NCBI RefSeq assembly: GCF_018118585.1
Contig: NZ_CP069421.1
Span: 1,116,001 to 1,180,000, forward strand
Direction of reading: 5' to 3'
DNA length: 64,000 nt
From: Aristaeella lactis
GTDB lineage: Bacteria > Bacillota > Clostridia > Christensenellales > Aristaeellaceae
Positions 35,791 through 45,119 of the stretch are shown here, one piece after another. The position numbers and the translations under genes are program-made. The notes below the pieces were generated by a model that did not search any database, was not told where the DNA came from, and saw only the letters and a program-made list of their open reading frames with translations. The first letter of the stretch is position 1. Each line of letters starts with the position of its first letter.

Positions 35791-36132
35791 ATGTACACCG
35801 TTGTTTATCCGGTTCTGTTTATCTCGATCGGCGTTGGCGCTGTGCTTGTTGCCATTTTCCGTGAGGAAAAGCATTATGCGAAGATTTCGGGTAAAAAGGT
35901 CTTTAACCTGAATGCGCTGTTAGATGACATCCGCCGCCAGGAGGAGAAAAAGCAGCACGCCTCCCTGACCGCTGCAAAGCGTGCCCGGCGTATTCAGGCG
36001 CGCAAAGAGTCCCTGGAGAACGCCAGGGTCATCCGTGAACTGGTGGATGGTCTGGACCGGGATGCCGGTGCTGCTGTTGTTCCTGTCATCCGGGTAACCT
36101 GTCAGGGGGATGGTTCCTGTGGCCGGTCATAA
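35791..36132 (+). CDS. Small single-pass membrane protein of unknown function
   Basis: A 113-residue protein with one N-terminal membrane segment (VVYPVLFISIGVGAVLVAIF) and a long, highly charged cytoplasmic helix (DDIRRQEEKKQHASLTAAKR). The C-terminus is GDGSCGRS. I do not recognise the family. The ribosome binding site is weak (AAGG close to the ATG; a GGAGG lies 21 nt upstream), so the start is not certain. It lies just before the first leucine-rich protein, 86 nt upstream on the same strand, but the conserved motif at 36128 suggests that gene has its own promoter. Confidence 0.55.
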   Translation: MYTVVYPVLFISIGVGAVLVAIFREEKHYAKISGKKVFNLNALLDDIRRQEEKKQHASLTAAKRARRIQARKESLENARVIRELVDGLDRDAGAAVVPVIRVTCQGDGSCGRS

Positions 36133-36176
36133 TTTACAGAGATGTTACACCGTTTTTCTCCGGTTCATGTTATGCT
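36128..36176 (+). promoter_or_regulatory. Shared upstream motif, copy 1
   Basis: CATAATTTACAGAG, A, TGTTACACCGTTTTTC and later GTTCATG. The same stretch, with a few changes, lies before the membrane-protein gene at 40546. It ends 42 nt before the leucine-rich protein ATG. It is probably a promoter or operator; the class of sigma factor or regulator is not recognisable. Confidence 0.6.
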
Positions 36177-36218
36177 TTTTACAGAAAGACCCGTAATAGC
36201 CTGGAAGGAGAAATGACC

Positions 36219-38249
36219 ATGAAGACAATGTTTTCCCGTCTGTTTGCCTGCCTGATGTGTGTTGTGCTGATGCTTTCCTCCCTCTGCTTTGCGGAAGCTG
36301 AGGAACAGCTGAACGGCACCTGCGGCGAGAAACTCACCTGGAGGATCGAGGGAAATACCCTGTATATCTCCGGCACCGGTCCCATGGAGGACTATAAGGA
36401 GATCCGGATGCCGCGTACTGACGGCGAGTCTGGGACCAGGATCGGCGTCAACAGCCCGTGGTATGGCAACAGAAGCTTCGATAAGGTCGTTGTGGAAGAA
36501 GGCGTCACTACCCTGGGTAATTACGCGTTTTTTAACAAAACCGCCATTGTCAGCGTATCCCTGCCGGAGACTCTGGTGTCCATCGGGAAATTTATGTTCG
36601 GCGGAGACGGACACCTGAAGGACATCAACCTGCCGGATTCCATTACCTGTATCGGACAGAACGCGTTCTCCGGCTGCCATAGCCTGCGGAGTCTCAGCCT
36701 GCCCGCTTCCCTGGAAAAGATCGAATTCGGAACTTTCCAGTCCTGTGACGGACTGTCCGAGATAAGGATTCCGGATTCCGTAATGTCGATCGACAGGTAC
36801 TCCTTCTATGCATGCATAGGCATGGATACGGTCCTGATACCTGCTTCTGTGACCGAGATCGCGCAGGATGCTTTCGGCGACTGCCGAGGCCTGAAGAGCA
36901 TCATCGTTGTTAATGGCAGCTATGCCGAACAGTTCTGTAAGGAAAACGGAATTAAGTATACCGGCGTAGATACGCTTCCTGAAGCGGCAGCGCCTGCCGC
37001 AAAGGCGGAGATTACCTGGAACGTGAAAAACGGAATCCTGACCATCTCCGGAAACGGTCCTATGGAAGATTTCGAGTATACTTATGATGAATCATCTTCA
37101 ACACCCGGCCGTCGTACGGTCAATGGCACAACCGCGCCCTGGGACGATGAAGTATTTGGGCGTGTTATCGTTGAGGAAGGGATCACTTCCATTGGCAAGC
37201 GGGCATTCTATAATCATAAAGACCTGAAATATGCCGTCCTGCCGGATTCCCTGCTTTACATAGAAGCTTATGCGTTTGATACTACCGCGCTGAAGAAGAT
37301 CACAATCCCCGGTTCAGTCCGCAGGATTGGAGCCAATGCATTCGATTACTGTCTCCAGCTGAAAGATGTCATACTGCCGGAATCGATTGAGATTATCGGA
37401 GACCGTGCTTTCGTGAACTGTACCAGGCTGGAGCATGTCAACCTTCCCGCATCCCTGCACACCATTGAATATGAAGCCTTTGATGAATGCGGGAATGCCG
37501 TTTTCACTGTAGAGAAGGGCAGTTACGCCGAAGAATACTGCAATAAAAACATGCTGGCATATAACTACGGGGATGACGCTTCCGTACACGTGCCTGTGGG
37601 AAATACCAGTATTTCCTGGAAGGTGGAGGACGGAACCCTGTATATCTCCGGCACCGGAGCCATGGATGACTATAACGAAGTATTCGGTACCCACGGAACC
37701 ACTGACAAAGGTGAATTCCTGGGTGGCAACACACCCTGGGATAATGAGGACTTCAGTCGTATTGTGATCGAAAACGGCATTACCTCCATCGGGAAAAACA
37801 CTTTCCGGAACAGGTACGCGCTTGTTTCCGTATCCCTGCCTGATACTCTTGAGTCCATCGGGGAAATGGCGTTCGGCGCCAGCCCGTCCCTGGAGGAGAT
37901 CAACCTGTCGGAAGGCCTGACCAGCATTGGGGCGAACGCGTTTGTTTCGTGCCCCAAACTGAAGAACATTACCCTCCCCGACTCCCTGAAGGAGATGGAT
38001 TATGGTATATTCCAGAACTGTACAAGCCTGAAGGAGATCCGCATTCCGGAATCCATCACCACGCTGGGTGCTGTACTGTTCTCACGCTGCACCAACCTTG
38101 AAAAGGTCATCATCCCGGCTTCCGTTACCAAAATGGAGCCCGGGATCTTCAGGGACTGCGAAAACCTGAAAGAAGTTATCGTTGAAAAAGACAGCTGCGC
38201 CATGCAGTACTGCATCGACAACAACCTCCCCTACACCATCGTGGAATAA
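36219..38249 (+). CDS. Secreted BspA-like leucine-rich repeat protein
   Basis: A 676-residue exported protein: signal peptide (to about residue 24) and three modules starting near residues 40, 263 and 464, each opening with a W-x-x-x-G-x-L-x-I-S-G-x-G-x-M-x-D strip and followed by LRR_5 repeats (for example SVSLPETLVSIGKFMFGG). LRR_5/BspA proteins bind host or bacterial surfaces. No sortase motif or transmembrane anchor. I start at 36219 because the SD AAGGAG is 9 nt before it and only 3 nt before the ATG at 36213. The stop codon TAA is the first part of a family A repeat. Confidence 0.88.
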   Translation: MKTMFSRLFACLMCVVLMLSSLCFAEAEEQLNGTCGEKLTWRIEGNTLYISGTGPMEDYKEIRMPRTDGESGTRIGVNSPWYGNRSFDKVVVEEGVTTLGNYAFFNKTAIVSVSLPETLVSIGKFMFGGDGHLKDINLPDSITCIGQNAFSGCHSLRSLSLPASLEKIEFGTFQSCDGLSEIRIPDSVMSIDRYSFYACIGMDTVLIPASVTEIAQDAFGDCRGLKSIIVVNGSYAEQFCKENGIKYTGVDTLPEAAAPAAKAEITWNVKNGILTISGNGPMEDFEYTYDESSSTPGRRTVNGTTAPWDDEVFGRVIVEEGITSIGKRAFYNHKDLKYAVLPDSLLYIEAYAFDTTALKKITIPGSVRRIGANAFDYCLQLKDVILPESIEIIGDRAFVNCTRLEHVNLPASLHTIEYEAFDECGNAVFTVEKGSYAEEYCNKNMLAYNYGDDASVHVPVGNTSISWKVEDGTLYISGTGAMDDYNEVFGTHGTTDKGEFLGGNTPWDNEDFSRIVIENGITSIGKNTFRNRYALVSVSLPDTLESIGEMAFGASPSLEEINLSEGLTSIGANAFVSCPKLKNITLPDSLKEMDYGIFQNCTSLKEIRIPESITTLGAVLFSRCTNLEKVIIPASVTKMEPGIFRDCENLKEVIVEKDSCAMQYCIDNNLPYTIVE

Positions 38250-38388
38250 AAACGGAACCCCGGGACGGTTCCTAGTTCCACTTTTCCCTCAAATCGCGCC
38301 TTGATGGCCAAAAACGGAACCCCGGGACGGTTCCTGGTTCCATTTTCAAAAAAGTGGAACAGAGGAACCGTCCCGGGGTTCCGTTTTT
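38247..38388. repeat. Family A: one half and one full palindrome
   Basis: A half element (38247-38286) starts in the stop codon of the leucine-rich protein. A full element follows (38309-38388): ACGGAACCCCGGGACGG, GTTCC, a loop TTTTCAAAAAAG, then GGAACAGAGGAACCG and TCCCGGGGTTCCGT. The pair separates two convergent genes, so it may also end transcription from both sides. Confidence 0.85.
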
Positions 38389-38404
38389 CCGTTTTTTCCG
38401 TTTT

Positions 38405-39322
38405 TCAATGCGGGATGTCGAGCATGTCGAGGAGACGGGTGAAGGTGTCTTGTCCGTCCAGGCAGGTATCGATCAGCCAGCCTTTTTCATTTCGCCATTC
38501 GGTAAGACCCCGGTAATAAAAGCTTTTCTTAGAATCCTCAATGATAAACGGAATAATGTTGTGGCGAAGGCATTCCTTCAGCGCTACAAGCCGTCCGACC
38601 CTTCCGTTACCATCCTGGAAGGGATGAATATATTCAAACTCGGCATGCAAGGCGATAATATCCTCAATGGATGCACAGGATTTCGCGTTATACGTGTCAA
38701 GAAGTTTCTTCATTTGAATGTGGACTTCCGAAGGCTTAACAGTTTCCCTTCCGCCTACAACATTAGCCCGCTTTTTATAATCTCCGACCGCGAACCAGGG
38801 AAGAGTGGAATCCTTTGTATCGTGTTTCATGATATAGTGTAGGTGCTTGATGATATCTTCTGTCAGTTCTTTTTCCGCTGTATCGATCACATAATCAATC
38901 GCCCTGAAATGATGAACTGTTTCCAGAATGTCATCGACAGGAATTCCGTCACCGATATCCACGGTATTGGTTTCAAAGATATATCTTGTTTGGTCTTCAG
39001 ACAGCTTACTGCCTTCGATATGATTGGAGTTGTAGGTCATCCTGACCTGCAGCTCATGGTAAAGACCGCCGGAAAGTCTCATTTCTTTCTCATCCCGCAG
39101 GATCTGAAGGATGCGGTTGCAGCTTTCCTCACGCATGATCAGTTCAGAAGATGTGTTCAGGTATTCCGCAATCTTTCCAATGCTGGCACGGGACAGCTTT
39201 TCACCCTTGGCGATTTTCGCCACTGTACGGGTTGAAAGGCCCAGGTCGCGGGAAAGGTCTGTTTTCCCGACCCCTTTTTCCTTCATTGCTTTGATGAGGC
39301 CTTCATATGAGATTTTTGCCAT
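38405..39322 (-). CDS. HTH-Fic protein (AMP transferase type)
   Basis: A 305-residue protein: N-terminal helix-turn-helix (TDLSRDLGLSTRTVAKIA) and a Fic domain with the complete active site HPFQDGNGRVGRL. A YNSNHIEGSKLS segment before it matches the inhibitory S/T-x-x-x-E-G/N helix, so activity is likely self-restrained (class II-like). Such proteins usually AMPylate a partner or themselves and can also bind DNA through the HTH. SD GGAGGGG precedes the ATG. No antitoxin gene adjoins it. It is flanked on both sides by family A palindromes. Confidence 0.88.
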   Translation of the reverse strand: MAKISYEGLIKAMKEKGVGKTDLSRDLGLSTRTVAKIAKGEKLSRASIGKIAEYLNTSSELIMREESCNRILQILRDEKEMRLSGGLYHELQVRMTYNSNHIEGSKLSEDQTRYIFETNTVDIGDGIPVDDILETVHHFRAIDYVIDTAEKELTEDIIKHLHYIMKHDTKDSTLPWFAVGDYKKRANVVGGRETVKPSEVHIQMKKLLDTYNAKSCASIEDIIALHAEFEYIHPFQDGNGRVGRLVALKECLRHNIIPFIIEDSKKSFYYRGLTEWRNEKGWLIDTCLDGQDTFTRLLDMLDIPH

Positions 39323-39429
39323 TCAAACCCCTCCTTGAATCTTTACTTATTTTAGCTCTAAAATGCTTAAAAGTAAAGATATTGCGTGTTTCCTATGAAA
39401 AAATGTAAAGATTGAGGTTGGATGGTACA

Positions 39430-39510
39430 TAAAACGGAACCCCGGGACGGTTCCTAGTTCCATTTTTCAAAAAAGTGGAACAGAGGAACCGTCCCGGGGT
39501 TCCGTTTTTT
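39430..39510. repeat. Family A palindrome beside the first RAYT
   Basis: A full 80-nt element (AAACGGAACCCCGGGACGG arm, loop TTTTTCAAAAAAG, then the complementary arm). It ends 22 nt after the stop of the transposase gene at 39533-40378 and probably represents the repeat family served by that protein. Confidence 0.88.
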
Positions 39511-39532
39511 GGCAGCTTCCCCGCCGCCTCCT

Positions 39533-40378
39533 TCACCACACTTCGTCACATGCGACATACTCACATACATCCTCATGCAGTTGAAAAGATTCTCTTTCTT
39601 TTCTTTCTTCTAAATCTATTTTGTTAATAACCCTGGATATACTTGATTTGGGTGTATCGGTATACTGCTCTATCTGATTTACAGAGAGCCCCGCCAGGTA
39701 TAATTTCTGGACATATTGCCTTCTGACAGGTTTATCCAGCATCATAAACTCATCCGATGACGTACACCCCGTGATATCCCTGAACAACTCTTCCGCTTCC
39801 TCATCCGTCATGCGCCAGCGGATCTCTGTGTCATCCAACGCCTCATCGTCATTGGCCTGGTTCACGAAGTCGATGAGCGCTTCCCTGCCCCCGAACATCT
39901 TCTCCGCATAGGCGGTGTCCGTCAGCTGACCGCCGCCTTTTTCATAGGCCAGATAGCTGCTCCAGCGGTAGGTGCCTGGTTTGCTTTCCATGCCCGCCTT
40001 CATGGGGTTCTGAAGGATATACCGCAGGACGGTCATATAGTACCGGTCCGTTTCCACGTTCTCGCTGCGGAACCGGTCCTGGAACAGATGACCCACCCGC
40101 TGGTATTTCCGGTTGTACCAGACCGCGTACCGGCTGCCGATCCGCTTGAAGATGATCTCCAGCGGCTCGTCCCCCGCCGGCTCCAGCAGCAGATGGAGAT
40201 GGTTGGGCATCAGGCAGAAGGCATGGAGCTTAAAGCCGGAGATCTCCTTGCATTCTCCCAGGATGGTAATAAAATGCCGGCGATCCGCGTCACTCTGGAA
40301 GATCACCTGCCTGTTGATCCCGCGCATCATGATGTGATAGATATTCGATCTGCTTTTTGTTCTCGCTGTTCTCGGCAT
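39533..40378 (-). CDS. REP-associated tyrosine transposase (RAYT), copy 1
   Basis: A 281-residue Y1 transposase of the IS200/REP type. Seen: start MPRTARTKSRSNIYHIMMRG, HUH motif MPNHLHLLLEP, and the nucleophile helix YYMTVLRYILQNPMKAGM. The C-terminal third adds a helix-turn-helix (LAGLSVNQIEQYTDTPKSSI). RAYTs nick single-stranded DNA at short palindromes and mobilise them; they are usually single-copy domesticated genes. No tnpB and no IS ends are present. The neighbouring family A palindrome is the obvious cognate substrate. The SD is poor. Confidence 0.9.
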   Translation of the reverse strand: MPRTARTKSRSNIYHIMMRGINRQVIFQSDADRRHFITILGECKEISGFKLHAFCLMPNHLHLLLEPAGDEPLEIIFKRIGSRYAVWYNRKYQRVGHLFQDRFRSENVETDRYYMTVLRYILQNPMKAGMESKPGTYRWSSYLAYEKGGGQLTDTAYAEKMFGGREALIDFVNQANDDEALDDTEIRWRMTDEEAEELFRDITGCTSSDEFMMLDKPVRRQYVQKLYLAGLSVNQIEQYTDTPKSSISRVINKIDLEERKERESFQLHEDVCEYVACDEVW

Positions 40379-40458
40379 AGATCATCACCCGCTCAACTAT
40401 ATCATCCGGATCCATCGTCTGTAAAGATTCTGCAGGACTGCCTTTCTCCCTTGATTTA

Positions 40459-40507
40459 CATAATTTACAGAGTTGTTACACCGTTTTTCTGTGTTTCATG
40501 ATATCAT
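40459..40507 (+). promoter_or_regulatory. Shared upstream motif, copy 2
   Basis: CATAATTTACAGAG, T, TGTTACACCGTTTTTC and later TTTCATGATAT; matches the motif at 36128-36176. It ends 38 nt before the ATG at 40546, the same order of distance as the first copy. Confidence 0.6.
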
Positions 40508-40545
40508 CTGATCATCAGGTAAACCATTGATTAAGGAGCATGCAT

Positions 40546-42147
40546 ATGAGCGAGATCCAGGATACCGACAAAATCTTTGTTCCCGAGGAAGAAGAACCCC
40601 CTAAGAAGAAGTTTCAGCTGATCCTCATCCCGGCGGCCATCACGCTGGTGATCATGGTGGTCATCTTCCTGCTGACCGCCTACATTTCCACAAAGAAGTA
40701 CAACGTGCGCGACGGGATCTTTGGCAGCCCGGGTACGGGTCTCAGAAATTTCCAGGTAGCATCCGGGATCATTGGCACCGCCCTGCAGAACACCCTGCTG
40801 GTCAAAGTCTTTATGCTTGCTGTGTGCGGCGTGCTTTCCGCAGCCCTGTGCACAATATATAAAGCCATGAAAAAGCCTGGAACGGTTCTGACCGCTGCCT
40901 GCCTGTGGCTGGTTCCGCTGGTGCTCCCCTCCTTCATGCTGACTCTCGCTTTTATCCATTTGCCGGATCACACGTCTATCCTCGGTGCCGGCTTGCTCCA
41001 TCTTCTCTCGGAAGGCCTGCAGACGATTTCCCTCTTCTGCTTTACCGCCGGCATCTTCGCTTATCTGCACATGCGCAAAGGCATTGAAGCCGAAAAAGGT
41101 GCGTATTCAGGCCTTTTGACTGCCATCCTTGTCTGGCTCCTGGGCAATATGACCACAAACGGTATCCTGTTCGTTTTTCAGAATGCTTATCCTTATTCAA
41201 ACACCTTTGACTGGGCTATATTCACCAACAGTTTTGTCGGTAGCACAGGCGCCGGCAATGCCATTGCTGTCATTAAGGTCCTTCTGCAGGTCCTGATCGG
41301 CATTATTCCTGTTATATACCTGCGCCGCCGTGCCGGCGAAAATCATGTTGAACTGAGCAAAGCCTCCGGTGAATTCTGGCTGTTCCCGATTGCCGGCATC
41401 AGCCTGGTCCCGATCCTGTTCGGCAACAAACTGGCGGATGTTATTGGCGATAAATGGGTCTCTGCCGCCGCCAACAGCATTCTGCTCGCTGTCGGTGCCG
41501 GAGCCTTCGGATGCCTGATTGCCTGGAGCCTGATCCGGCTCATGAGCCGCGCTTCCGGAAAAGCACTCGGCATCATCGCGATCGTGCTTGCAGCAGCCCT
41601 GAGCTGTGCCTTCATGGAATTCATGTTCTTCCATAGGGTTATCTCAAATGATACGCTTCTGCCCCAGGTGCTTACCGTTATATTCGACTGGCGCATGGTG
41701 CTTGTGATCATCATCCTGGCGTTCATCCTGCGGAATCATAAGGTCAATCGTCCCGCAAGCCTGATGGCTGCGCTGGCACTGCTTGCCGGTGCCATCTCAT
41801 GGAGCGGCCTGTACAGCGCATATATTTACGGTGCCAGCAAGCGTGTCAGTACGCTGTCATACATGTATTATGGATTGATCGCGAATATCAAAACGATCAG
41901 TTCAAGCGGCTCATTCTCCGCATACGGCATGGAACGCCTCTACTGGCCCTGGGCTCTGCTGATCTACGCTGCCCCGCTGCTTCTCGGCCTCGGTGCCGCC
42001 CTGCTGATGCGCAAGGCTTTCATGAAACCGGAGCCCCGGGACGATTCCCCTGTTCCGGTTCCGGAACAGGAAACCCAGCCCGGGATGAACCGGGAAGACG
42101 TATCCGGCGGGTCAGCGGAAGCCGAACCTGAGACACAGGAACCATAA
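40546..42147 (+). CDS. Polytopic membrane protein, permease-like
   Basis: A 533-residue protein with a charged N-terminus (about 30 residues), roughly 12 membrane helices, and an acidic, proline-rich C-terminal tail (PVPEQETQPGMNREDVSGG). Segments such as FQVASGIIGTALQNTLLVKV recall the binding-protein-dependent ABC permeases of sugar uptake (LplB/UgpA type), but the usual EAA motif is not clear. I cannot assign a substrate. The start at 40546 has AAGGAG 7 nt upstream. The gene at 42156 follows after 8 nt, so the two form an operon controlled by the motif at 40459. Confidence 0.6.
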   Translation: MSEIQDTDKIFVPEEEEPPKKKFQLILIPAAITLVIMVVIFLLTAYISTKKYNVRDGIFGSPGTGLRNFQVASGIIGTALQNTLLVKVFMLAVCGVLSAALCTIYKAMKKPGTVLTAACLWLVPLVLPSFMLTLAFIHLPDHTSILGAGLLHLLSEGLQTISLFCFTAGIFAYLHMRKGIEAEKGAYSGLLTAILVWLLGNMTTNGILFVFQNAYPYSNTFDWAIFTNSFVGSTGAGNAIAVIKVLLQVLIGIIPVIYLRRRAGENHVELSKASGEFWLFPIAGISLVPILFGNKLADVIGDKWVSAAANSILLAVGAGAFGCLIAWSLIRLMSRASGKALGIIAIVLAAALSCAFMEFMFFHRVISNDTLLPQVLTVIFDWRMVLVIIILAFILRNHKVNRPASLMAALALLAGAISWSGLYSAYIYGASKRVSTLSYMYYGLIANIKTISSSGSFSAYGMERLYWPWALLIYAAPLLLGLGAALLMRKAFMKPEPRDDSPVPVPEQETQPGMNREDVSGGSAEAEPETQEP

Positions 42148-42155
42148 GGAGAATT

Positions 42156-42602
42156 ATGAAAGAAGTCTATTATCTCAATAAAGAAACCCTGCCCCGGATC
42201 CCCGTTCCCCATGACTGTTTGATCAGGGAGGTCGCCCTGAAGGACGGGTTCCTTGAATTCACATTCGAAGATGATATTAACCTGCATGATTCGATCCAGG
42301 CCATCAAACCGGAAGCGAAATCCCTGATCATCCGGTATCACCTGATCTATGATCTGGATGATATAGAGATCATATTTCTGGAATCAATTGCCTACCATTG
42401 GTGGGCACGGGATCCGTATGCTCATAAATCTCACTTCAGGGTTTATGATTATAAAAAGCTTCCTGAATTAACGAAGGACGGCAGTCTTTCGTACAACGCG
42501 CATTATGTCAACTATAATGCCATGTTCATCAGGCTTAGTTCACGTTGTTCTATCCATATAGAACTGTTTGCGGATTACGTGGAATATGAGTGGATCTGCT
42601 GA
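42156..42602 (+). CDS. Hypothetical cytoplasmic protein
   Basis: A 148-residue acidic, aromatic-rich protein without signal or membrane segment (start MKEVYYLNKETLPRIPVPHD; features such as SIAYHWWARDPYAHK). I do not recognise it. The composition and the position just after a membrane protein are compatible with an immunity-like or accessory protein, but nothing shows this. SD AAGGAG lies 4 nt before the ATG. The next downstream feature is a family A palindrome. Confidence 0.65.
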   Translation: MKEVYYLNKETLPRIPVPHDCLIREVALKDGFLEFTFEDDINLHDSIQAIKPEAKSLIIRYHLIYDLDDIEIIFLESIAYHWWARDPYAHKSHFRVYDYKKLPELTKDGSLSYNAHYVNYNAMFIRLSSRCSIHIELFADYVEYEWIC

Positions 42603-42628
42603 ACCCGAATGAAGGATCGGCCAGGGGG

Positions 42629-42708
42629 AAAAACGGAACCCCGGGACGGTTCCTAGTTCCATTTTCAAAAAAGTGGAACAGAGGAACCGTCCCGGGGTTC
42701 CGTTTTTA
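42629..42708. repeat. Family A palindrome
   Basis: A full element between two convergent genes (42602 on plus, 42717 on minus), same arms as at 39430. It is 26 nt after one stop codon and 8 nt from the other. Confidence 0.87.
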
Positions 42709-42716
42709 TTCTATGT

Positions 42717-44984
42717 TCATTCTTCCGGTACAGGTCCAAGGGACTCAAACTTCAGGTTATGCTTCTCCGCATAGGCCTGGACCGTGCTGTTCTCATATCC
42801 GTACAGTGTCACCCAGGGTGTATTTTCCGTGATGAGGTTGTCATCCGGCAGGTTGACATTCGGATTGAGAATCACGAGCTTTTCCAGCTTGTGGCAGTCA
42901 ACAAAGGCATATCCGGAAATATACCCAACAGAAGCAGGCACCGTCACGCTTTCCAGGGATTTCGCCCAGGAAAAGGCCATCCAGTCGATTACTTCAATTC
43001 CTTCCGGTAGTTCAACCGTCTTCAGGTTCTTATCTTGCTGGAAGGCAAAGGCTCCGATGTTGATAATCCCCTTCTGGAAATCCTCCGGTTTAAGCTCGGT
43101 TTCTTCCCTGTTGTTCGGATAGAAAATCAGTGATTTCCTGTTACGGCTGTACAGTACGCCATCCACAGAATAATAGAATTGATTTTCAGGGGAAACATAA
43201 ACACCCTTCAGTGTGGATATTCCCGAAAAGTCACCGCCGTCGCTGTGCAGCTGCCTCAGCGTGGACGGAAGATGGATCGCTGATATTTCGGGATAACTGA
43301 AGGCAGTGTATCCCAGTTCTTCCGTTCCTTCCGGAATGATATACAGATCTGTTTTCTTTCCGTCCGGATAATAAATCAATGTCTTCCCGTCTGCGGAAAA
43401 CAATACGCCGTCAATCGACTTGTACAGCGGGTTGCCTTCCTCCACGTTGATTGCCTCAAGCTTCGGGTTGTTGCTGAACACCTGCGCCTGTATTGGCACA
43501 TAACCTGTTGTTGCATCAATATAGTATTCCAGATTCCTCAATGATGCTGGCAGCGTAATTTCACACAGTTCAGGGCAGTTCCAGAAGCAGTAGCTTCTGA
43601 TCTCCTTCAGCCCGCGAGGCAGATTCACTTTCGTGACCATGCTGTCATAAAACGCGGACTCACCCAGCACTTCAATCATATAGGGCACGGTCACTTCTCC
43701 GCCGGATCCCTTATATTTGACCAGGGTGTTTCCCTTGATCTCAAAGTCCTTGTACTCTTCCGCCCACCGGGCTTCCTGCTCGGCCATGACGTCCACCGGC
43801 TCACACTCAGGTTCCGTTTCCGTATTCGCCGACACTTCCTCCGGTGCCGGTCCCAGGGATTCAAACTTCAGGCCCCATTTTTCGGCGTAAGCCTGGGTAG
43901 TGCTGTTGTCATACCCGTAAAGCACCGCCTGATCCGAATCCTGTATGATGATATATTTATTGATTTCACGATATTTTTCCTCAATGAAACTGTTGTCAGG
44001 CAGCAGAACACGAGGATTCAGAATAACAACTTTCTGAAGGGTCCGGCATGAATCAAACGCATACGCGCTGATCTCTTTTACAGAAGCCGGAATCGTAACG
44101 CTTTCCAGGGACAGAGAAGAGCAAAAGCTCATCCATCCGACGTATTCTACTCCTTCCGGTATTTCAACGGTAACCAGGTTACGATTGCACGCAAAAGCTT
44201 CCAGCGCGATATTCGTCACCTTTTCAGGAAAAACCTCTGCCGCCAGTTCTGTCCCGGATTTGCTTGCCGGATAAGAAATCAACGTATTGTCTTTATACAG
44301 GACACCATCTATCGAATAATACTTTTTATTATCCGGCGATACATTGATTTCTTCCAGTGTCAGTATGGCCGTGAAAGGATTTTCATCGTATTTATCCAGC
44401 TTCTCCATGGTTGAAGGAATGCTGATCGACTTCAGATTCGCGGAGCTGAACGGGGAATATCCCAGTTCCACTGTTCCCTCCGGAATGGCATACTCTCCGT
44501 CATTATATTTCCCATCCGGATAATAGAGCAGTCTTTTGCCGTCCGCGGTAAAAAGCACACCGTCTATGGATTTATAATTCGGATTGCCCTCCGCCACCTT
44601 TATTTCGCTCAGTGACGAATTGAACGCGAAAATCTGTGATTTTTCTATTCCGTTCTCATCATACTCAAGGTTTGTCAGAGATGCCGGCAGGGTAATATCT
44701 GTCAGTTCATAACACGCAAAGAAACAGAAGCTGTCAATCTCCTTCAGCGTTTCCGGCAGGTTGACCTTTGTCACCCGGGCGCCATCGAATGCCCATGTGC
44801 CCAGTTTCTCAATCCCGTCCGGCACGGTCACTTCCCCGCCGGGGCCGTTATATTTCACCAGGGTGGTTCCTTCAATAGTAAACTCATCCTCCGCGGCTTC
44901 CCCCGCGGCGCCTGCGCAAGCCAGGCATACAAGCATTAAACAGATTACCAGAGTCCAGATTTTGCACCATGAATGACTTTTCAT
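42717..44984 (-). CDS. Secreted BspA-like leucine-rich repeat protein with two tandem modules
   Basis: A 755-residue exported protein. Signal peptide (IWTLVICLMLVCLACAG), then two modules of about 375 residues that are near duplicates: FTIEGTTLVKYNGPGGEVTV at about residue 35 and FEIKGNTLVKYKGSGGEVTV at about 410, each followed by LRR_5 repeats and ending with YAEKHNLKFESLGPVPEE or its equivalent. A surface or secreted binding protein is likely. No anchor motif. The ATG at 44984 has AGGA 9 nt upstream; longer in-frame starts would read through a family A repeat and are not credible. Divergent from the exporter operon. Confidence 0.87.
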   Translation of the reverse strand: MKSHSWCKIWTLVICLMLVCLACAGAAGEAAEDEFTIEGTTLVKYNGPGGEVTVPDGIEKLGTWAFDGARVTKVNLPETLKEIDSFCFFACYELTDITLPASLTNLEYDENGIEKSQIFAFNSSLSEIKVAEGNPNYKSIDGVLFTADGKRLLYYPDGKYNDGEYAIPEGTVELGYSPFSSANLKSISIPSTMEKLDKYDENPFTAILTLEEINVSPDNKKYYSIDGVLYKDNTLISYPASKSGTELAAEVFPEKVTNIALEAFACNRNLVTVEIPEGVEYVGWMSFCSSLSLESVTIPASVKEISAYAFDSCRTLQKVVILNPRVLLPDNSFIEEKYREINKYIIIQDSDQAVLYGYDNSTTQAYAEKWGLKFESLGPAPEEVSANTETEPECEPVDVMAEQEARWAEEYKDFEIKGNTLVKYKGSGGEVTVPYMIEVLGESAFYDSMVTKVNLPRGLKEIRSYCFWNCPELCEITLPASLRNLEYYIDATTGYVPIQAQVFSNNPKLEAINVEEGNPLYKSIDGVLFSADGKTLIYYPDGKKTDLYIIPEGTEELGYTAFSYPEISAIHLPSTLRQLHSDGGDFSGISTLKGVYVSPENQFYYSVDGVLYSRNRKSLIFYPNNREETELKPEDFQKGIINIGAFAFQQDKNLKTVELPEGIEVIDWMAFSWAKSLESVTVPASVGYISGYAFVDCHKLEKLVILNPNVNLPDDNLITENTPWVTLYGYENSTVQAYAEKHNLKFESLGPVPEE

Positions 44985-45119
44985 TTCGTCACATCCTTTC
45001 TGCTTCACCTGAAGCCCGTATATTAATCTGACGAATGAGCCGCCCATTTCTTTCACGTTTTCAGATTTGTTAATACTTTTGTTAAAATTTACAACCGGAA
45101 AGAGACAAATCCGCACCCG

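Noticed and set aside
39533-40378. Complete IS200/IS605 insertion sequence
   Set aside because: No tnpB and no IS end structure; the N-terminal MPRTAR, helix-turn-helix tail and adjacent palindromes fit a RAYT better.
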